DNA from: C-114 sp963745405
Lineage (GTDB): Bacteria; Chloroflexota; Limnocylindria; Limnocylindrales; CSP1-4
Direction: 5' to 3'
Assembly: GCA_963745405.1 (NCBI GenBank)
Contig: CAVUWY010000002.1
Location: forward strand, 558,001-622,000
DNA: 64,000 nt
How positions within the stretch are numbered: position 1 is the first letter of the stretch; each line of letters begins with the position of its first letter. The position numbers were made by a program, and so were the translations under genes. This document shows, one piece after another, positions 1 to 8,012 of the stretch. The notes below the pieces were generated by a model. It saw nothing but the letters and a program-made list of their open reading frames with translations. It had not been told where the DNA came from and ran no database searches.

Positions 1-943
1 ACGCCGCCGGTGGCGGTGTCAGTCCCGGCGTCGCGGCGAGCACGGTCGAGATCGCCTGCACGGCACCGAGAAGCGCGGCGCTTTCCGCCGGGACCACGAT
101 CTTCGTGTTGGCGCTGTCGGCGAACCTGCCCAGTGTGTCGAGCTGGAGGATCGCGACGAGTGTCGGGCTCGGATTGGCAGCCGTGATGGCGCTGTAGACG
201 GTCTGGATCGCCTGGGCCCGACCCTCGGCCTCGAGGATGGCGGCCTGGCGGTTGCCCTCGGCTCGGAGGATGGCTGCCTGCCGCTCGCCTTCGGCGCTCT
301 TGATGGCGGCCTGGCGGGCTCCATCGGCGACGTTCACCGCCGACTGCTGGAGGCCCTCCGACTGGAGGATCTTGGCTCGCTTCTCCTGGTCGGCCTGCTT
401 CTGCAGCGCGAGTGCCTGGAGGATCTGCGGCGGTGGGGTGATCTCGACGATCTCGATCCGGTTGATCCGGATGCCCCACTTGTCGGTGACCGCCTCCATC
501 TGCTGCTGGACATCGACGTTGATCCGCTCCCGCTCGGACAGCGCCTCGTCGAGCGACAGGGTCCCGATCACCGAGCGGAGGGCGGTCCGGGCGACCGCAT
601 CGATGGCGATGTCGAAGTTCGAAACGCTGAAGAGGGCCTGGCTGGCGTCGACGACCTGGGTGAAGATCGTCGCGTTGACAGCGACCACGACGTTGTCCTT
701 GGTGATGACCTCCTGCCGGTCGCCCGGTCGGGGGATCTCCCGCATGTCGACCCGGACGAGCGACTGGTAGAACGGCACGATCAGGGCGAGGCCCGGGTTG
801 TGGATCGACTTGAACTCGCCGAGCGTCTTGACGACCCCGACATAGCCCTGCTGGATGACGTTCGCCGCCTGGCCCATGAAAGCGATGATCACGATGAAGA
901 CGACGACCGCGATGAGGATCCCGGCGAGCACGCCACTATCCAT
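1..943 (-). CDS. SPFH/band-7 (stomatin-like) membrane protein, 3' end outside window
   Basis: The frame starts with ATG at 943 and stays open to position 1, so the C-terminus is missing. The N-terminus reads MDSGVLAG followed by one hydrophobic segment, then a canonical SPFH domain: a GYVGVVKTLGEFK-type strand, DMREIPRPGDRQEVITKDNV, and AIDAIARTALRSVIG. After it comes an Ala/Glu/Gln-rich coiled region (KSAEGERQAAILRAEGNRQA) typical of QmcA/stomatin-like proteins. These form oligomeric, membrane-anchored scaffolds tied to protease control and membrane microdomains. The start overlaps the end of the NfeD-like gene upstream by 8 bp, so the two are translationally coupled, the usual SPFH-NfeD partnership. 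Family is certain; the exact subfamily is not, because the tail is absent. Confidence 0.93.
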   Translation of the reverse strand, partial: MDSGVLAGILIAVVVFIVIIAFMGQAANVIQQGYVGVVKTLGEFKSIHNPGLALIVPFYQSLVRVDMREIPRPGDRQEVITKDNVVVAVNATIFTQVVDASQALFSVSNFDIAIDAVARTALRSVIGTLSLDEALSERERINVDVQQQMEAVTDKWGIRINRIEIVEITPPPQILQALALQKQADQEKRAKILQSEGLQQSAVNVADGARQAAIKSAEGERQAAILRAEGNRQAAILEAEGRAQAIQTVYSAITAANPSPTLVAILQLDTLGRFADSANTKIVVPAESAALLGAVQAISTVLAATPGLTPPPAA

Positions 944-1460
944 TGCCGACCCCGCTGTCCATGGCCGAACCGCCCTCCATCGCCGTGCCGCCCCGGTCGA
1001 ACGGCGCCGAGTGTTCGAGTGGTCGCACGAGGAGCGTCGTGCCGCGTAGCGCGATGACGTTCACCGCCAGGTCCGCCTCGAGCGGCGTGTTGTTGTCGGT
1101 CACGGCGAGCCAGCGCTCGCCGGCGAGGATCACGTGGCCCGGGTGGTGCTCGTCGCCGACGAGGTCGGCGGTCAGGGCCTCCTCCCCGACGATCCCGCCG
1201 TGGACGCCGCGTGACACGACCCCACCGGTGCTCTTGAGGAAGGTCCGACTTGCGATCGGCCGGAGGGCGAAGAGGCCGACGACCGAGACGATGGCGGCGA
1301 GGGCCGCCTGGGCCCAGATAGGGCTGTCCGGGACGAGGAAGGCGAGGAGGGCGGCGGCGAACGACCCGAGGGCGAGGAAGACGGAGTAGAACGACGCCGC
1401 GTGCAGCTCCACGGCCAGGAGGATGAAACCCGCCAGGACCCAGAAGACCACGAGCTCCAT
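936..1460 (-). CDS. NfeD-like membrane protein
   Basis: 174 aa. The N-terminus has three closely spaced hydrophobic helices (ELVVFWVLAGFILLAVELHA, then FLALGSFAAALLAFL, then the QAALAAIVSVVGLFAL stretch). A soluble beta-rich C-terminal domain follows (GEEALTADLVGDEHHPGHVILAGERWLAVTD), which is the OB-fold of the NfeD family. Short NfeD proteins of this size pair with SPFH proteins and are thought to stabilise or assemble them. It lies directly upstream of an SPFH gene with an 8-bp overlap (stop TAG at 936-938), which agrees with that role. It lacks the long ClpP-like serine-protease portion of full-length NfeD, as expected for the short class. Confidence 0.9.
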   Translation of the reverse strand: MELVVFWVLAGFILLAVELHAASFYSVFLALGSFAAALLAFLVPDSPIWAQAALAAIVSVVGLFALRPIASRTFLKSTGGVVSRGVHGGIVGEEALTADLVGDEHHPGHVILAGERWLAVTDNNTPLEADLAVNVIALRGTTLLVRPLEHSAPFDRGGTAMEGGSAMDSGVGNG

Positions 1461-1510
1461 GTGGTGAGTGTACGTCCGGTCGCGGCGTCCGGCGGGGACG
1501 CCCGGAGACG

Positions 1511-2320
1511 TCAGCGGAGGAGGAGCCGGTCGAGCCTCCGTGATGCGATGGTCAGGCCGATGAGGCCCATCGCGAGCAGGTACACGACATCGACGATCAT
1601 CACCGGCCCGACGACCCCGAGGGTGAGGCCGCGGATGAGGTCGGCCCCCCGGTAGAGCGGGCTGAACTGGACGATCGTGGCCACGACCGGCGGGTAGGCC
1701 GACAGCGGATAGAACGTGCCGCTGAACAGGAAGAGCGGCAGGACGACGAGCTGGACGAGGTCGAAGTCCTGGTAACTCCGCATGAACGAGGTCGCCGCCA
1801 TGCCGACCCCGGCGAACCCGAACGCCACGACCATGGCGGCCGGGATGGCGAGGATCCCGAGCGGCGAGGAAACGAGGCCGAGGACGACCATCACCACGAA
1901 GAAGCCGATCGCGTACAGGGTCCCCCGGATGAGCGCCCAGCTCACCTCGCCGAGGGCGATGTCGCCGGCCCCGAGCGGAGTCGACAGGATGGCGTCGTAC
2001 GTCTTGGCGAACTTGAGCTTGAAGAAGACGTTGATCGTGCTGTCGTAGATCGCCCCGTTCATCGACGAGGCGGCGAGCAGGGCCGGGGCGACGAAGGCCG
2101 CGTACGTCAGTGGCTGGCCATCGGGTCCCGGCACGGTCCCGACGAGCCCGCCGATCCCGAACCCGATCCCGAGCAGGTAGAAGAGCGGCTCGAAGAAGCC
2201 CGACACGATGACGAGCCAGGTCCGCCGGTAGACGTAGGCGTTGCGCTGGACAAGGAGCAGCGAGCGACGACTGCCGAGGCCGACCGGCAGGATCCGGGCC
2301 GCGCCGCCCAGCGCCGTCAC
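1511..2320 (-). CDS. ABC-2 type transporter permease
   Basis: 269 aa, about six transmembrane segments, with the ABC-2 membrane-domain pattern: a hydrophobic entry after RNAYVYRRTWLVIVSGFFEP, a central YDAILSTPLGAGDIALGEVSW coupling segment, and LPLFLFSGTFYPLSAYPP before the last two helices. Its ATG overlaps the stop of the preceding permease gene (positions 2317-2320), and the ATPase lies just upstream. Two similar but non-identical permeases with one ATPase suggest a heterodimeric exporter of the NodJ/drug or polysaccharide efflux class. The substrate cannot be told from sequence. Confidence 0.92.
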   Translation of the reverse strand: MTALGGAARILPVGLGSRRSLLLVQRNAYVYRRTWLVIVSGFFEPLFYLLGIGFGIGGLVGTVPGPDGQPLTYAAFVAPALLAASSMNGAIYDSTINVFFKLKFAKTYDAILSTPLGAGDIALGEVSWALIRGTLYAIGFFVVMVVLGLVSSPLGILAIPAAMVVAFGFAGVGMAATSFMRSYQDFDLVQLVVLPLFLFSGTFYPLSAYPPVVATIVQFSPLYRGADLIRGLTLGVVGPVMIVDVVYLLAMGLIGLTIASRRLDRLLLR

Positions 2321-3105
2321 GAGACCAGCCGCCGGCGGAAGGTGATGAGGCAGGCGACGAAGCCCGTCGTCGCGAGGACCGTGAGGTACGTGACGTGGAT
2401 GGCCGCGGCCGTCGGGTCCAGCGTCCCGAGCGCCGAGCCGCGGGCGAGAGCGACCCCGTGATAGAGCGGCGTCAGGGCCGCGACCGCCTGGAGGGCGGGC
2501 GGCAGCCGGTCTATCGGGAAGAAGGTGCCGCTGAACAGGAACAGCGGGGTCATCCCGAAGCGGAACAAAGCGTTGAAGGCCGTCTCGCGCCGCTGCGTCG
2601 CGGAGAACGCTGTGATCGGGGTCGCGAAGGCGAGCCCGGTGAGCATCGCCGCGGACCAGCCGACCACGAACGAGAGCGGACTCGTGACGACGCCGAAGCC
2701 GATCATCACGAGGCTGAAGATGCCGGCCGCGAGGCCGATCCGGAAGGCGATGAAGGCCAGCTGCCCGATGACGATCGCATTCGTCGTCACGGGCGTCGCG
2801 ATCATCGCGTAGTAGGTCCGGACCCAGTTGATCGCGGCGACGATCGGGAAGGTCGACTCGGTGAAGGCGACCTGCATCCCGGCTGCGACGAGGAGCCCCG
2901 GGGCAAGGAAGGCGAGGTACGAGACGCCACCGAGCGAGCTCGTCGCGCCGGACCGGTCGACGATGCCGCCGAGCCCGAGGCCCATCGCGGCGAGGAACAG
3001 GGCCGGCTGGACGAACGAGCTGAAGAGCGACGCCCGGTACGAGCGCCGATAGGCGAGGAGCGAATACTCGAGGACATGGAGGGCGGGTGCGGTCGCGATC
3101 GCCAT
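2317..3105 (-). CDS. ABC-2 type transporter permease
   Basis: 262 aa, about six transmembrane segments. It is a paralogue of the downstream permease, sharing the VRTYYAMIATPVTTNAIVIGQ coupling helix and the PLFLFSGTFFPIDRLPPALQ signature before the last helices. The start at 3105 lies 13 bp after the ATPase stop, and the stop is coupled by a 4-bp overlap to the second permease. The three genes therefore form one ATPase-permease-permease export operon. Family membership is clear; the substrate is unknown. Confidence 0.92.
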   Translation of the reverse strand: MAIATAPALHVLEYSLLAYRRSYRASLFSSFVQPALFLAAMGLGLGGIVDRSGATSSLGGVSYLAFLAPGLLVAAGMQVAFTESTFPIVAAINWVRTYYAMIATPVTTNAIVIGQLAFIAFRIGLAAGIFSLVMIGFGVVTSPLSFVVGWSAAMLTGLAFATPITAFSATQRRETAFNALFRFGMTPLFLFSGTFFPIDRLPPALQAVAALTPLYHGVALARGSALGTLDPTAAAIHVTYLTVLATTGFVACLITFRRRLVS

Positions 3106-3118
3106 CTGGGACCGGGTC

Positions 3119-4099
3119 TCAGTCCACCAGGCTGCGACCGGTCAGCCGCAGGAAGACGTCCTCGAGGGAGCTACGCCGGACGAGCACGCTCTCCGGCCGG
3201 AGCCCGCGCTGGTGGGCGACGACGTTGGCCGCCTCGCCGTCGTCGGCGTAGACGAGGACCCGGTCCGGCAGTCGCTCGAGCCGCCGGGCATTCGTCCCGT
3301 CGACGATAGCATCGAGCTCGCCGTCGAGCGTCTCCTGGACGCCGACTGGAAAGCGCAGCTCGAGGACCTCCCTGGTCGAGTACTGCTCGATGAGCTGACG
3401 AGGCGTGCCTTCGGCGACGATCTTCGACTTGTCCATGACGACGAGGCGGTCGCACAGCTGCTCCGCCTCGTCCATGTAATGGGTCGTCAGGACGAGGGTC
3501 ACGCCGCGCTGCTTCAGGCGATAGAGCCGGTCCCAGAGCTGGTGGCGGGCCTGCGGGTCGAGCCCCGTCGTCGGCTCGTCGAGGAGGAGCAGGCTCGGCT
3601 CGTTGATGAGCGAGCGGGCGATCGTGACCCGGCGCTTCATGCCACCCGACAGTGGATCGACCAGTGACTTCGCCCGGTCGGTGAGCTGGACGAAATCGAG
3701 CAGCTCGTCCGCCCGCCGGCCGGCCTCGCGAAAGGAGAGGTCGAAGTAGCGACCGTAGATGACGAGGTTCTCCCGGACCGTCAGGTCGGTGTCGAGGGAG
3801 TCCTGCTGCGGCACGACTCCGATGCGGGCCCGGATCCGTGGTCCGTCGCGGACGGGGTCCATCCCGAGCACGGTCAGCGTCCCGTCGCTCAGCGGCGAGA
3901 CACAGCCGATCATCCGCATCGTCGAGGTCTTGCCGGCCCCGTTCGGGCCGAGGAATCCGAACGACTCCCCCGGCGCGACATCGAAGTCGATGGCGTCGAC
4001 AGCGGTGAACGCACCGAACCGTTTCGTCAGCCCGGCGGCATGGATGAGGGGCGCCTCAGCGGGCGGACTCGCGGTGGGCTGGTCCATGGGCCCGCGCAT
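3119..4099 (-). CDS. ABC transporter ATP-binding protein (DrrA/NodI-like exporter)
   Basis: 326 aa, single nucleotide-binding domain. Walker A is GPNGAGKTST, the signature is LSGGMKRRV, Walker B is LLLLDEPTTGLD, and the H-loop is TTHYMDEAEQLCDR. A roughly 90-residue C-terminal extension follows (EVLELRFPVGVQETLDGE... SLEDVFLRLTGRSL), as in the DrrA/NodI/CcmA class of ABC-2 exporter ATPases. ATG at 4099 is used here; a second in-frame ATG at 4087 (MDQPTASPP) is equally plausible. It heads an operon with two ABC-2 permeases. It is separated from dnaK upstream by a GC-rich hairpin, so it is probably not part of the heat-shock operon. Confidence 0.95.
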   Translation of the reverse strand: MRGPMDQPTASPPAEAPLIHAAGLTKRFGAFTAVDAIDFDVAPGESFGFLGPNGAGKTSTMRMIGCVSPLSDGTLTVLGMDPVRDGPRIRARIGVVPQQDSLDTDLTVRENLVIYGRYFDLSFREAGRRADELLDFVQLTDRAKSLVDPLSGGMKRRVTIARSLINEPSLLLLDEPTTGLDPQARHQLWDRLYRLKQRGVTLVLTTHYMDEAEQLCDRLVVMDKSKIVAEGTPRQLIEQYSTREVLELRFPVGVQETLDGELDAIVDGTNARRLERLPDRVLVYADDGEAANVVAHQRGLRPESVLVRRSSLEDVFLRLTGRSLVD

Positions 4100-4112
4100 C
4101 GTACCGCCGTCT

Positions 4113-4137
4113 CCGGCCGGCCGCCGCCGCCGGCCGG
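4113..4137 (-). terminator. GC-rich hairpin after dnaK
   Basis: Perfect 9-bp arms CCGGCCGGC (4113-4121) and GCCGGCCGG (4129-4137) around a 7-nt loop, in the 69-bp gap between the dnaK stop and the ABC ATPase start. No T-tract follows, so it may be a rho-assisted or weak terminator, or simply a GC-rich palindrome. Confidence 0.4.
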
Positions 4138-4168
4138 CCGCCGCCGGCCCATTGTCGATGGGCGGAGG

Positions 4169-6100
4169 TCAGACCTCCTTGAATTCGCCCTCGACCGTCT
4201 CCTCGTCCGTGGAGGCCGGCTCGCTCGAAGCGTCGCCACCCTCGGCGCCGTCGGCGCCGCCGTGACCATTCGACGAGGAGTCGGAGGCGGACGCCTCGTA
4301 GGCCTTGGTCGAGACCTTCGAGAGCGCCTCGACGAGTGCCGATGCACCCGTCTTGACGGCCTCCGAGTCGGAGCCCTTGAGCGCCTCACGGAGCGAGGAC
4401 ACCTTGCCCTCGACGTCAGCCCGATCCTCGGCGGCGACCTTGTCGCCGAGGTCCTTGAGCGTCCGTTCCGCCTGGAACGTCAGCGCCTCGGCCTGGTTCC
4501 GGGTCTCGACGTCCTCGCGCCGCTGCCGATCCTCGTCGGCGTGCTCGGCCGCCTCCTTGACCATCTTGTCGACGTCGTCCTTCGACAGCATCGACGAGGC
4601 GGTGATGCGAACCTGCTGCTCCTTCGAGGTCGCCCGGTCCTTGGCCTTGACGTCGAGGATGCCGTTGGCGTCGATGTCGAACGTGACCTCGATCTGGGGC
4701 ACGCCGCGCGGGGCCGGCGGGATCCCGTCGAGGATGAACCGACCGAGCGTCTTGTTGTCCGTGGCGAAGTCGCGCTCGCCCTGAAGGACGTGGATCTCGA
4801 CCTGGCTCTGGTTGTCCGAGGCGGTCGAGAAGACCTGCGACTTGCTCGTCGGGATCGTCGTGTTGCGATCGATGAGCCGGGTCATGACCCCGCCCATCGT
4901 CTCGATGCCGAGCGACAGCGGCGTGACGTCGAGGAGGAGGACGTCCTTCACCTCGCCGCCGAGCACGCCGGCCTGGATGGCCGCGCCGACCGCGACGACC
5001 TCGTCCGGGTTGACGCCCTTGTGGGGCTCCTTGCCACCGAACATCGCCTTGACCGCGTCGACGACCGACGGCATCCGGGTCATGCCGCCGACGAGGATCA
5101 CCTCGTCGATCTCACCCGGCTTGAGGCCGGAGTCCTTGAGGGCGGCGACGACCGGGCCCTTCGTCTTCTCGATGAGGTCGCCGACGAGGTCCTCGAGCTT
5201 GGCCCGCGAGAGGCTCATGACGAGGTGCTTGGGTCCCGAGGCGTCGGCCGTGATGTAGGGCAGGTTGATCTCGGTCGTCATCGTCGTGGACAGCTCGATC
5301 TTGGCCTTCTCGGCGGCTTCCTTGAGCCGCTGGAGGGCCTGCTGATCGGAGCGCAGGTCGATGCCCTGGTCCTTCTTGAACTCGCTCAGGAGCCACTCGA
5401 TGACCCGCTGGTCGAAGTCGTCGCCGCCGAGGTGGGTATCGCCGTTGGTGGCCTTGACCTCGAAGACGCCTTCGCCGAGCTCGAGGATCGAGATGTCGAA
5501 CGTCCCGCCGCCGAGGTCGTAGACGGCGATCTTCTCGTCGCCCTTCTTGTCGAGGCCGTAGGCGAGGGCCGATGCGGTGGGCTCGTTGATGATCCGCTTG
5601 ACGTCGAGACCGGCGATCTTGCCGGCGTCCTTGGTCGCCTGGCGCTGCGTGTCGTCGAAGTAGGCCGGGACGGTGATGACCGCCTCGGTGACCTTCTCGC
5701 CGAGGTACGCCTCGGCGTCCGTCCGCAGCTTCTGCAGGATCATCGCGCTGATCTCGGGCGGGGTGTAGCCGGTCCCGTCGGCGAGGGTCACCTTGACGCC
5801 GTCGCTCTTGGAGTCCTTCTCGACCTTGTACGGGACGAGCTCCTTCGAGCGCTTGGTCTCGGGGTCGTCCCAGCGGCGGCCCATGAATCGCTTGATCGAG
5901 TAGATGGTGTTGGCCGGGTTGGTCACCGCCTGGCGCTTGGCCAGCTGGCCGACGAGCCGCTCGCCCGTCTTGGTGAAGGCGACGACGGACGGGACGGTCC
6001 GGCCGCCCTCGGCCGATGCGATGACGGTCGGCTCGCCGCCTTCCATGACCGCGACGACCGAGTTCGTCGTTCCGAGATCGATGCCGATGATCTTGCCCAT
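4169..6100 (-). CDS. dnaK: Molecular chaperone DnaK (Hsp70)
   Basis: 643 aa, full length. It has the N-terminal ATPase domain (MGKIIGIDLGTTNSVVAVMEGG; VPAYFDDTQRQATKDAGKIAGL; the phosphate-binding YDLGGGTFDISIL; VGGMTRMPSV). The substrate-binding domain includes DVTPLSLGIETMGGVMT and the conserved NQSQVEIHVLQGER, followed by a helical lid and a disordered Gly/Ser/Glu-rich tail. ATP-dependent folding of nascent and stress-damaged proteins in the cytoplasm. It is the last gene of hrcA-grpE-dnaK and sits 14 bp after grpE. No dnaJ follows in this operon, so the J-protein partner must be elsewhere. Confidence 0.98.
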   Translation of the reverse strand: MGKIIGIDLGTTNSVVAVMEGGEPTVIASAEGGRTVPSVVAFTKTGERLVGQLAKRQAVTNPANTIYSIKRFMGRRWDDPETKRSKELVPYKVEKDSKSDGVKVTLADGTGYTPPEISAMILQKLRTDAEAYLGEKVTEAVITVPAYFDDTQRQATKDAGKIAGLDVKRIINEPTASALAYGLDKKGDEKIAVYDLGGGTFDISILELGEGVFEVKATNGDTHLGGDDFDQRVIEWLLSEFKKDQGIDLRSDQQALQRLKEAAEKAKIELSTTMTTEINLPYITADASGPKHLVMSLSRAKLEDLVGDLIEKTKGPVVAALKDSGLKPGEIDEVILVGGMTRMPSVVDAVKAMFGGKEPHKGVNPDEVVAVGAAIQAGVLGGEVKDVLLLDVTPLSLGIETMGGVMTRLIDRNTTIPTSKSQVFSTASDNQSQVEIHVLQGERDFATDNKTLGRFILDGIPPAPRGVPQIEVTFDIDANGILDVKAKDRATSKEQQVRITASSMLSKDDVDKMVKEAAEHADEDRQRREDVETRNQAEALTFQAERTLKDLGDKVAAEDRADVEGKVSSLREALKGSDSEAVKTGASALVEALSKVSTKAYEASASDSSSNGHGGADGAEGGDASSEPASTDEETVEGEFKEV

Positions 6101-6114
6101 GTGGTGATCCGCTC

Positions 6115-6765
6115 CTAGTGGTGTCGGTGCTGACGGGTGGTGTGGTCGGTGGTCGCGTGATGGTCTGATGTGCTGTCGGCGTCCGGGCCGAGCGAGGATC
6201 CGGCGGGCGCGGCTGGATCGGCGTCGGCGCCGTCGCTGACCGCGACGAGAGCCGGCCGCAGGACCCGGTCGGCGACCATGTAGCCGCGGGCGAACTCGCC
6301 GACGATCTCGTCGGCCGGCCGGCCGCTGCCGGCGACGTGGCTGATCGCCTGGTGGAGCCGCGGGTCGAACGGTTCGCCGACGGTCGAGTCCATCGGGTGG
6401 ACGCCCTCGCGCTCGAGGAGCGTCCGGAGCTTGCGATCGATGGCGGCCACGCCTTCGGCCCAGGCGTCGCCCTCGAGGGCCGCCGGCCGGGCCTCGATGG
6501 CCCGGTCGAAGTCGTCGAGCGTCTCGAGGACCTTCAGGCGGAGCGAGTCGGCCGACCGGCTCGCCGCGGCGAGGCCCTCCTGCTCGGTGCGGCGCTTGAA
6601 GTTGACGAACTCGGCCCGCTCGCGCTGGAGTCCGGCGAGGTACTCGTCGGCGCGGGCGGTCGCCTCGTCGCGTTCGGCGGTCAGACGCTCGATATCGGCG
6701 ATCAGCTTCGACGGCGTGATGTCGAGATCGTCGATCCGTTCCTGGGCTCGGGTCCGTGGTGCCAT
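6115..6765 (-). CDS. grpE: Nucleotide exchange factor GrpE
   Basis: 216 aa. A central long coiled coil (LIADIERLTAERDEATARADEYLAGLQRERAEFVNFKRRTEQE) precedes the beta-domain (EGVHPMDSTVGEPFDPRLHQAI, then DEIVGEFARGYMVADRVLRPALVAVS). This is the GrpE dimer architecture that drives ADP release from DnaK. The C-terminal 30 residues are a His/Asp/Ser-rich disordered tail. It lies between hrcA and dnaK in the CIRCE-controlled operon. Confidence 0.96.
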   Translation of the reverse strand: MAPRTRAQERIDDLDITPSKLIADIERLTAERDEATARADEYLAGLQRERAEFVNFKRRTEQEGLAAASRSADSLRLKVLETLDDFDRAIEARPAALEGDAWAEGVAAIDRKLRTLLEREGVHPMDSTVGEPFDPRLHQAISHVAGSGRPADEIVGEFARGYMVADRVLRPALVAVSDGADADPAAPAGSSLGPDADSTSDHHATTDHTTRQHRHH

Positions 6766-6820
6766 CGGGGATGTCGTTCCTTGTCTCGGTACGGCGGCCG
6801 GCGGTCGGCCGCGATGGATG

Positions 6821-7885
6821 TCAGGCGTAGAGGTGATCGACGAGCTCGTTCATCAGCCCCGACACGAAGCGGACCGTGCCGATCGCGTGGGGGTAGCTCA
6901 TCCGGGTCGGACCGAGGACGCCGACGACGCCGACCGCCCGGCCGGGCCGGCCATAGGGCGCCAGGACGAGCGAGACGTCGTGCATCTCGGGCGAGTCGTT
7001 CTCGCCGCCGATGAAGACCTGGACGCGGCCCGAGCCGGCGACGGTCCGCAGCAGCTCGCCGAGGTAGGCCCGGTTCTCGAGGGCCGAGAAGACGCGGCGC
7101 AGCTTCTCGCTCTCGGCGAATTCGGGCGCCTCCATGACGTTAAGAAGCCCATCGCTGAACAGCTCCTCGATGAGGGCGGAATCGAGCTCGAGCATCGAGC
7201 GGGCGATCCGCTCGGCGACCTTGCGGATGAGGACGGTCGCCGGATCGGCCGGGTCGAAGCGCTCGAGGGTCGCATCGATCTCGCGGGCCGTCTGGTCGGC
7301 GAAGAGGCGGTTGAGGCGGTCGGCCGCGTCGGTCAGGGTGGCCTGGTCGGCCGGGTCGTCGAGGTTGACGAGGATCTGCCGGATGGTTCCCTCGCGGAGG
7401 ACGAGGATGAGGCTGGCCAGCCGCTCCTGGATGGCGACGAGGTCGACCCGGCGAACGCGCGACGAGGTCGGCTTGGCCGGCGTCGCGAGGCCAGCGGCGC
7501 GGGTGAGGCCGGCGAGGGTCGTCGCCGCGAGGCGGAACCAGTGCTCGCTGGCGAATTCGACCTGGCCGAACTGGTGGCGGATCATGAGCTGCTCGACCGG
7601 CGTGAGCGGCGGCGCCTCGACCATCGCCTCGACGTAGTAGCGGTAGCCGAGGTCGGTCGGCACCCGGCCCGCGCTCGTATGCGGATGGGTCAGGAAACCC
7701 GCGGTCTCAAGCTCGGCGAGGATCGCCCGGACGGTGGCACTCGAAACGCCGAGCCCGTAGCGCTCGACAAGGGCGAGACTGCCGACCGGGTTCGCGGATG
7801 CGACGTATTCCTCGATGACGGCCCGGAGGATCGCCTGCTCTCGGAGGTCCAGGGGGCCATTGGTGCGGCGAACGCGTCGCGCCAC
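6821..7885 (-). CDS. hrcA: Heat-inducible transcription repressor HrcA
   Basis: 354 aa. The N-terminal winged helix (LDLREQAILRAVIEEYVASANPVGS... GVSSATVRAILAELETAGFLTHPHTSAGRVPTDLGYRYYV) is followed by the GAF-like HrcA core, ending in GPTRMSYPHAIGTVRFVSGLMNELVDHLY. It uses a GTG start at 7885, preceded by AAGGAG at good spacing. It represses its own operon by binding CIRCE; a perfect CIRCE lies about 20 bp upstream of the start codon. HrcA folding is known to depend on a chaperonin in other bacteria, and groESL is not in this window. Confidence 0.98.
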   Translation of the reverse strand: MARRVRRTNGPLDLREQAILRAVIEEYVASANPVGSLALVERYGLGVSSATVRAILAELETAGFLTHPHTSAGRVPTDLGYRYYVEAMVEAPPLTPVEQLMIRHQFGQVEFASEHWFRLAATTLAGLTRAAGLATPAKPTSSRVRRVDLVAIQERLASLILVLREGTIRQILVNLDDPADQATLTDAADRLNRLFADQTAREIDATLERFDPADPATVLIRKVAERIARSMLELDSALIEELFSDGLLNVMEAPEFAESEKLRRVFSALENRAYLGELLRTVAGSGRVQVFIGGENDSPEMHDVSLVLAPYGRPGRAVGVVGVLGPTRMSYPHAIGTVRFVSGLMNELVDHLYA

Positions 7886-7903
7886 GGCTGGCTCCTTGGG
7901 AGG

Positions 7904-7930
7904 TTAGCACTCTCGATGGTCGAGTGCTAA
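7904..7930 (-). promoter_or_regulatory. CIRCE operator
   Basis: TTAGCACTC-N9-GAGTGCTAA, a perfect match to the CIRCE consensus with 9-bp arms (7904-7912 and 7922-7930) and a 9-nt spacer. It sits immediately upstream of hrcA, so HrcA is expected to repress hrcA-grpE-dnaK here. Confidence 0.97.
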
Positions 7931-8012
7931 CTATCGGTGGGCGCATCGTAGCAGCCGGTGTGGTGCCGTGTCAACGCTCGTCGACCGCTCTCGCCGGACG
8001 GTCCGGTGCGCC

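Noticed and set aside
4040..6118. A long plus-strand frame antisense to dnaK (692 aa)
   Set aside because: Composition (Asp/Leu/Arg/Val-rich, no motifs) is typical of high G+C antisense frames; dnaK is certain.
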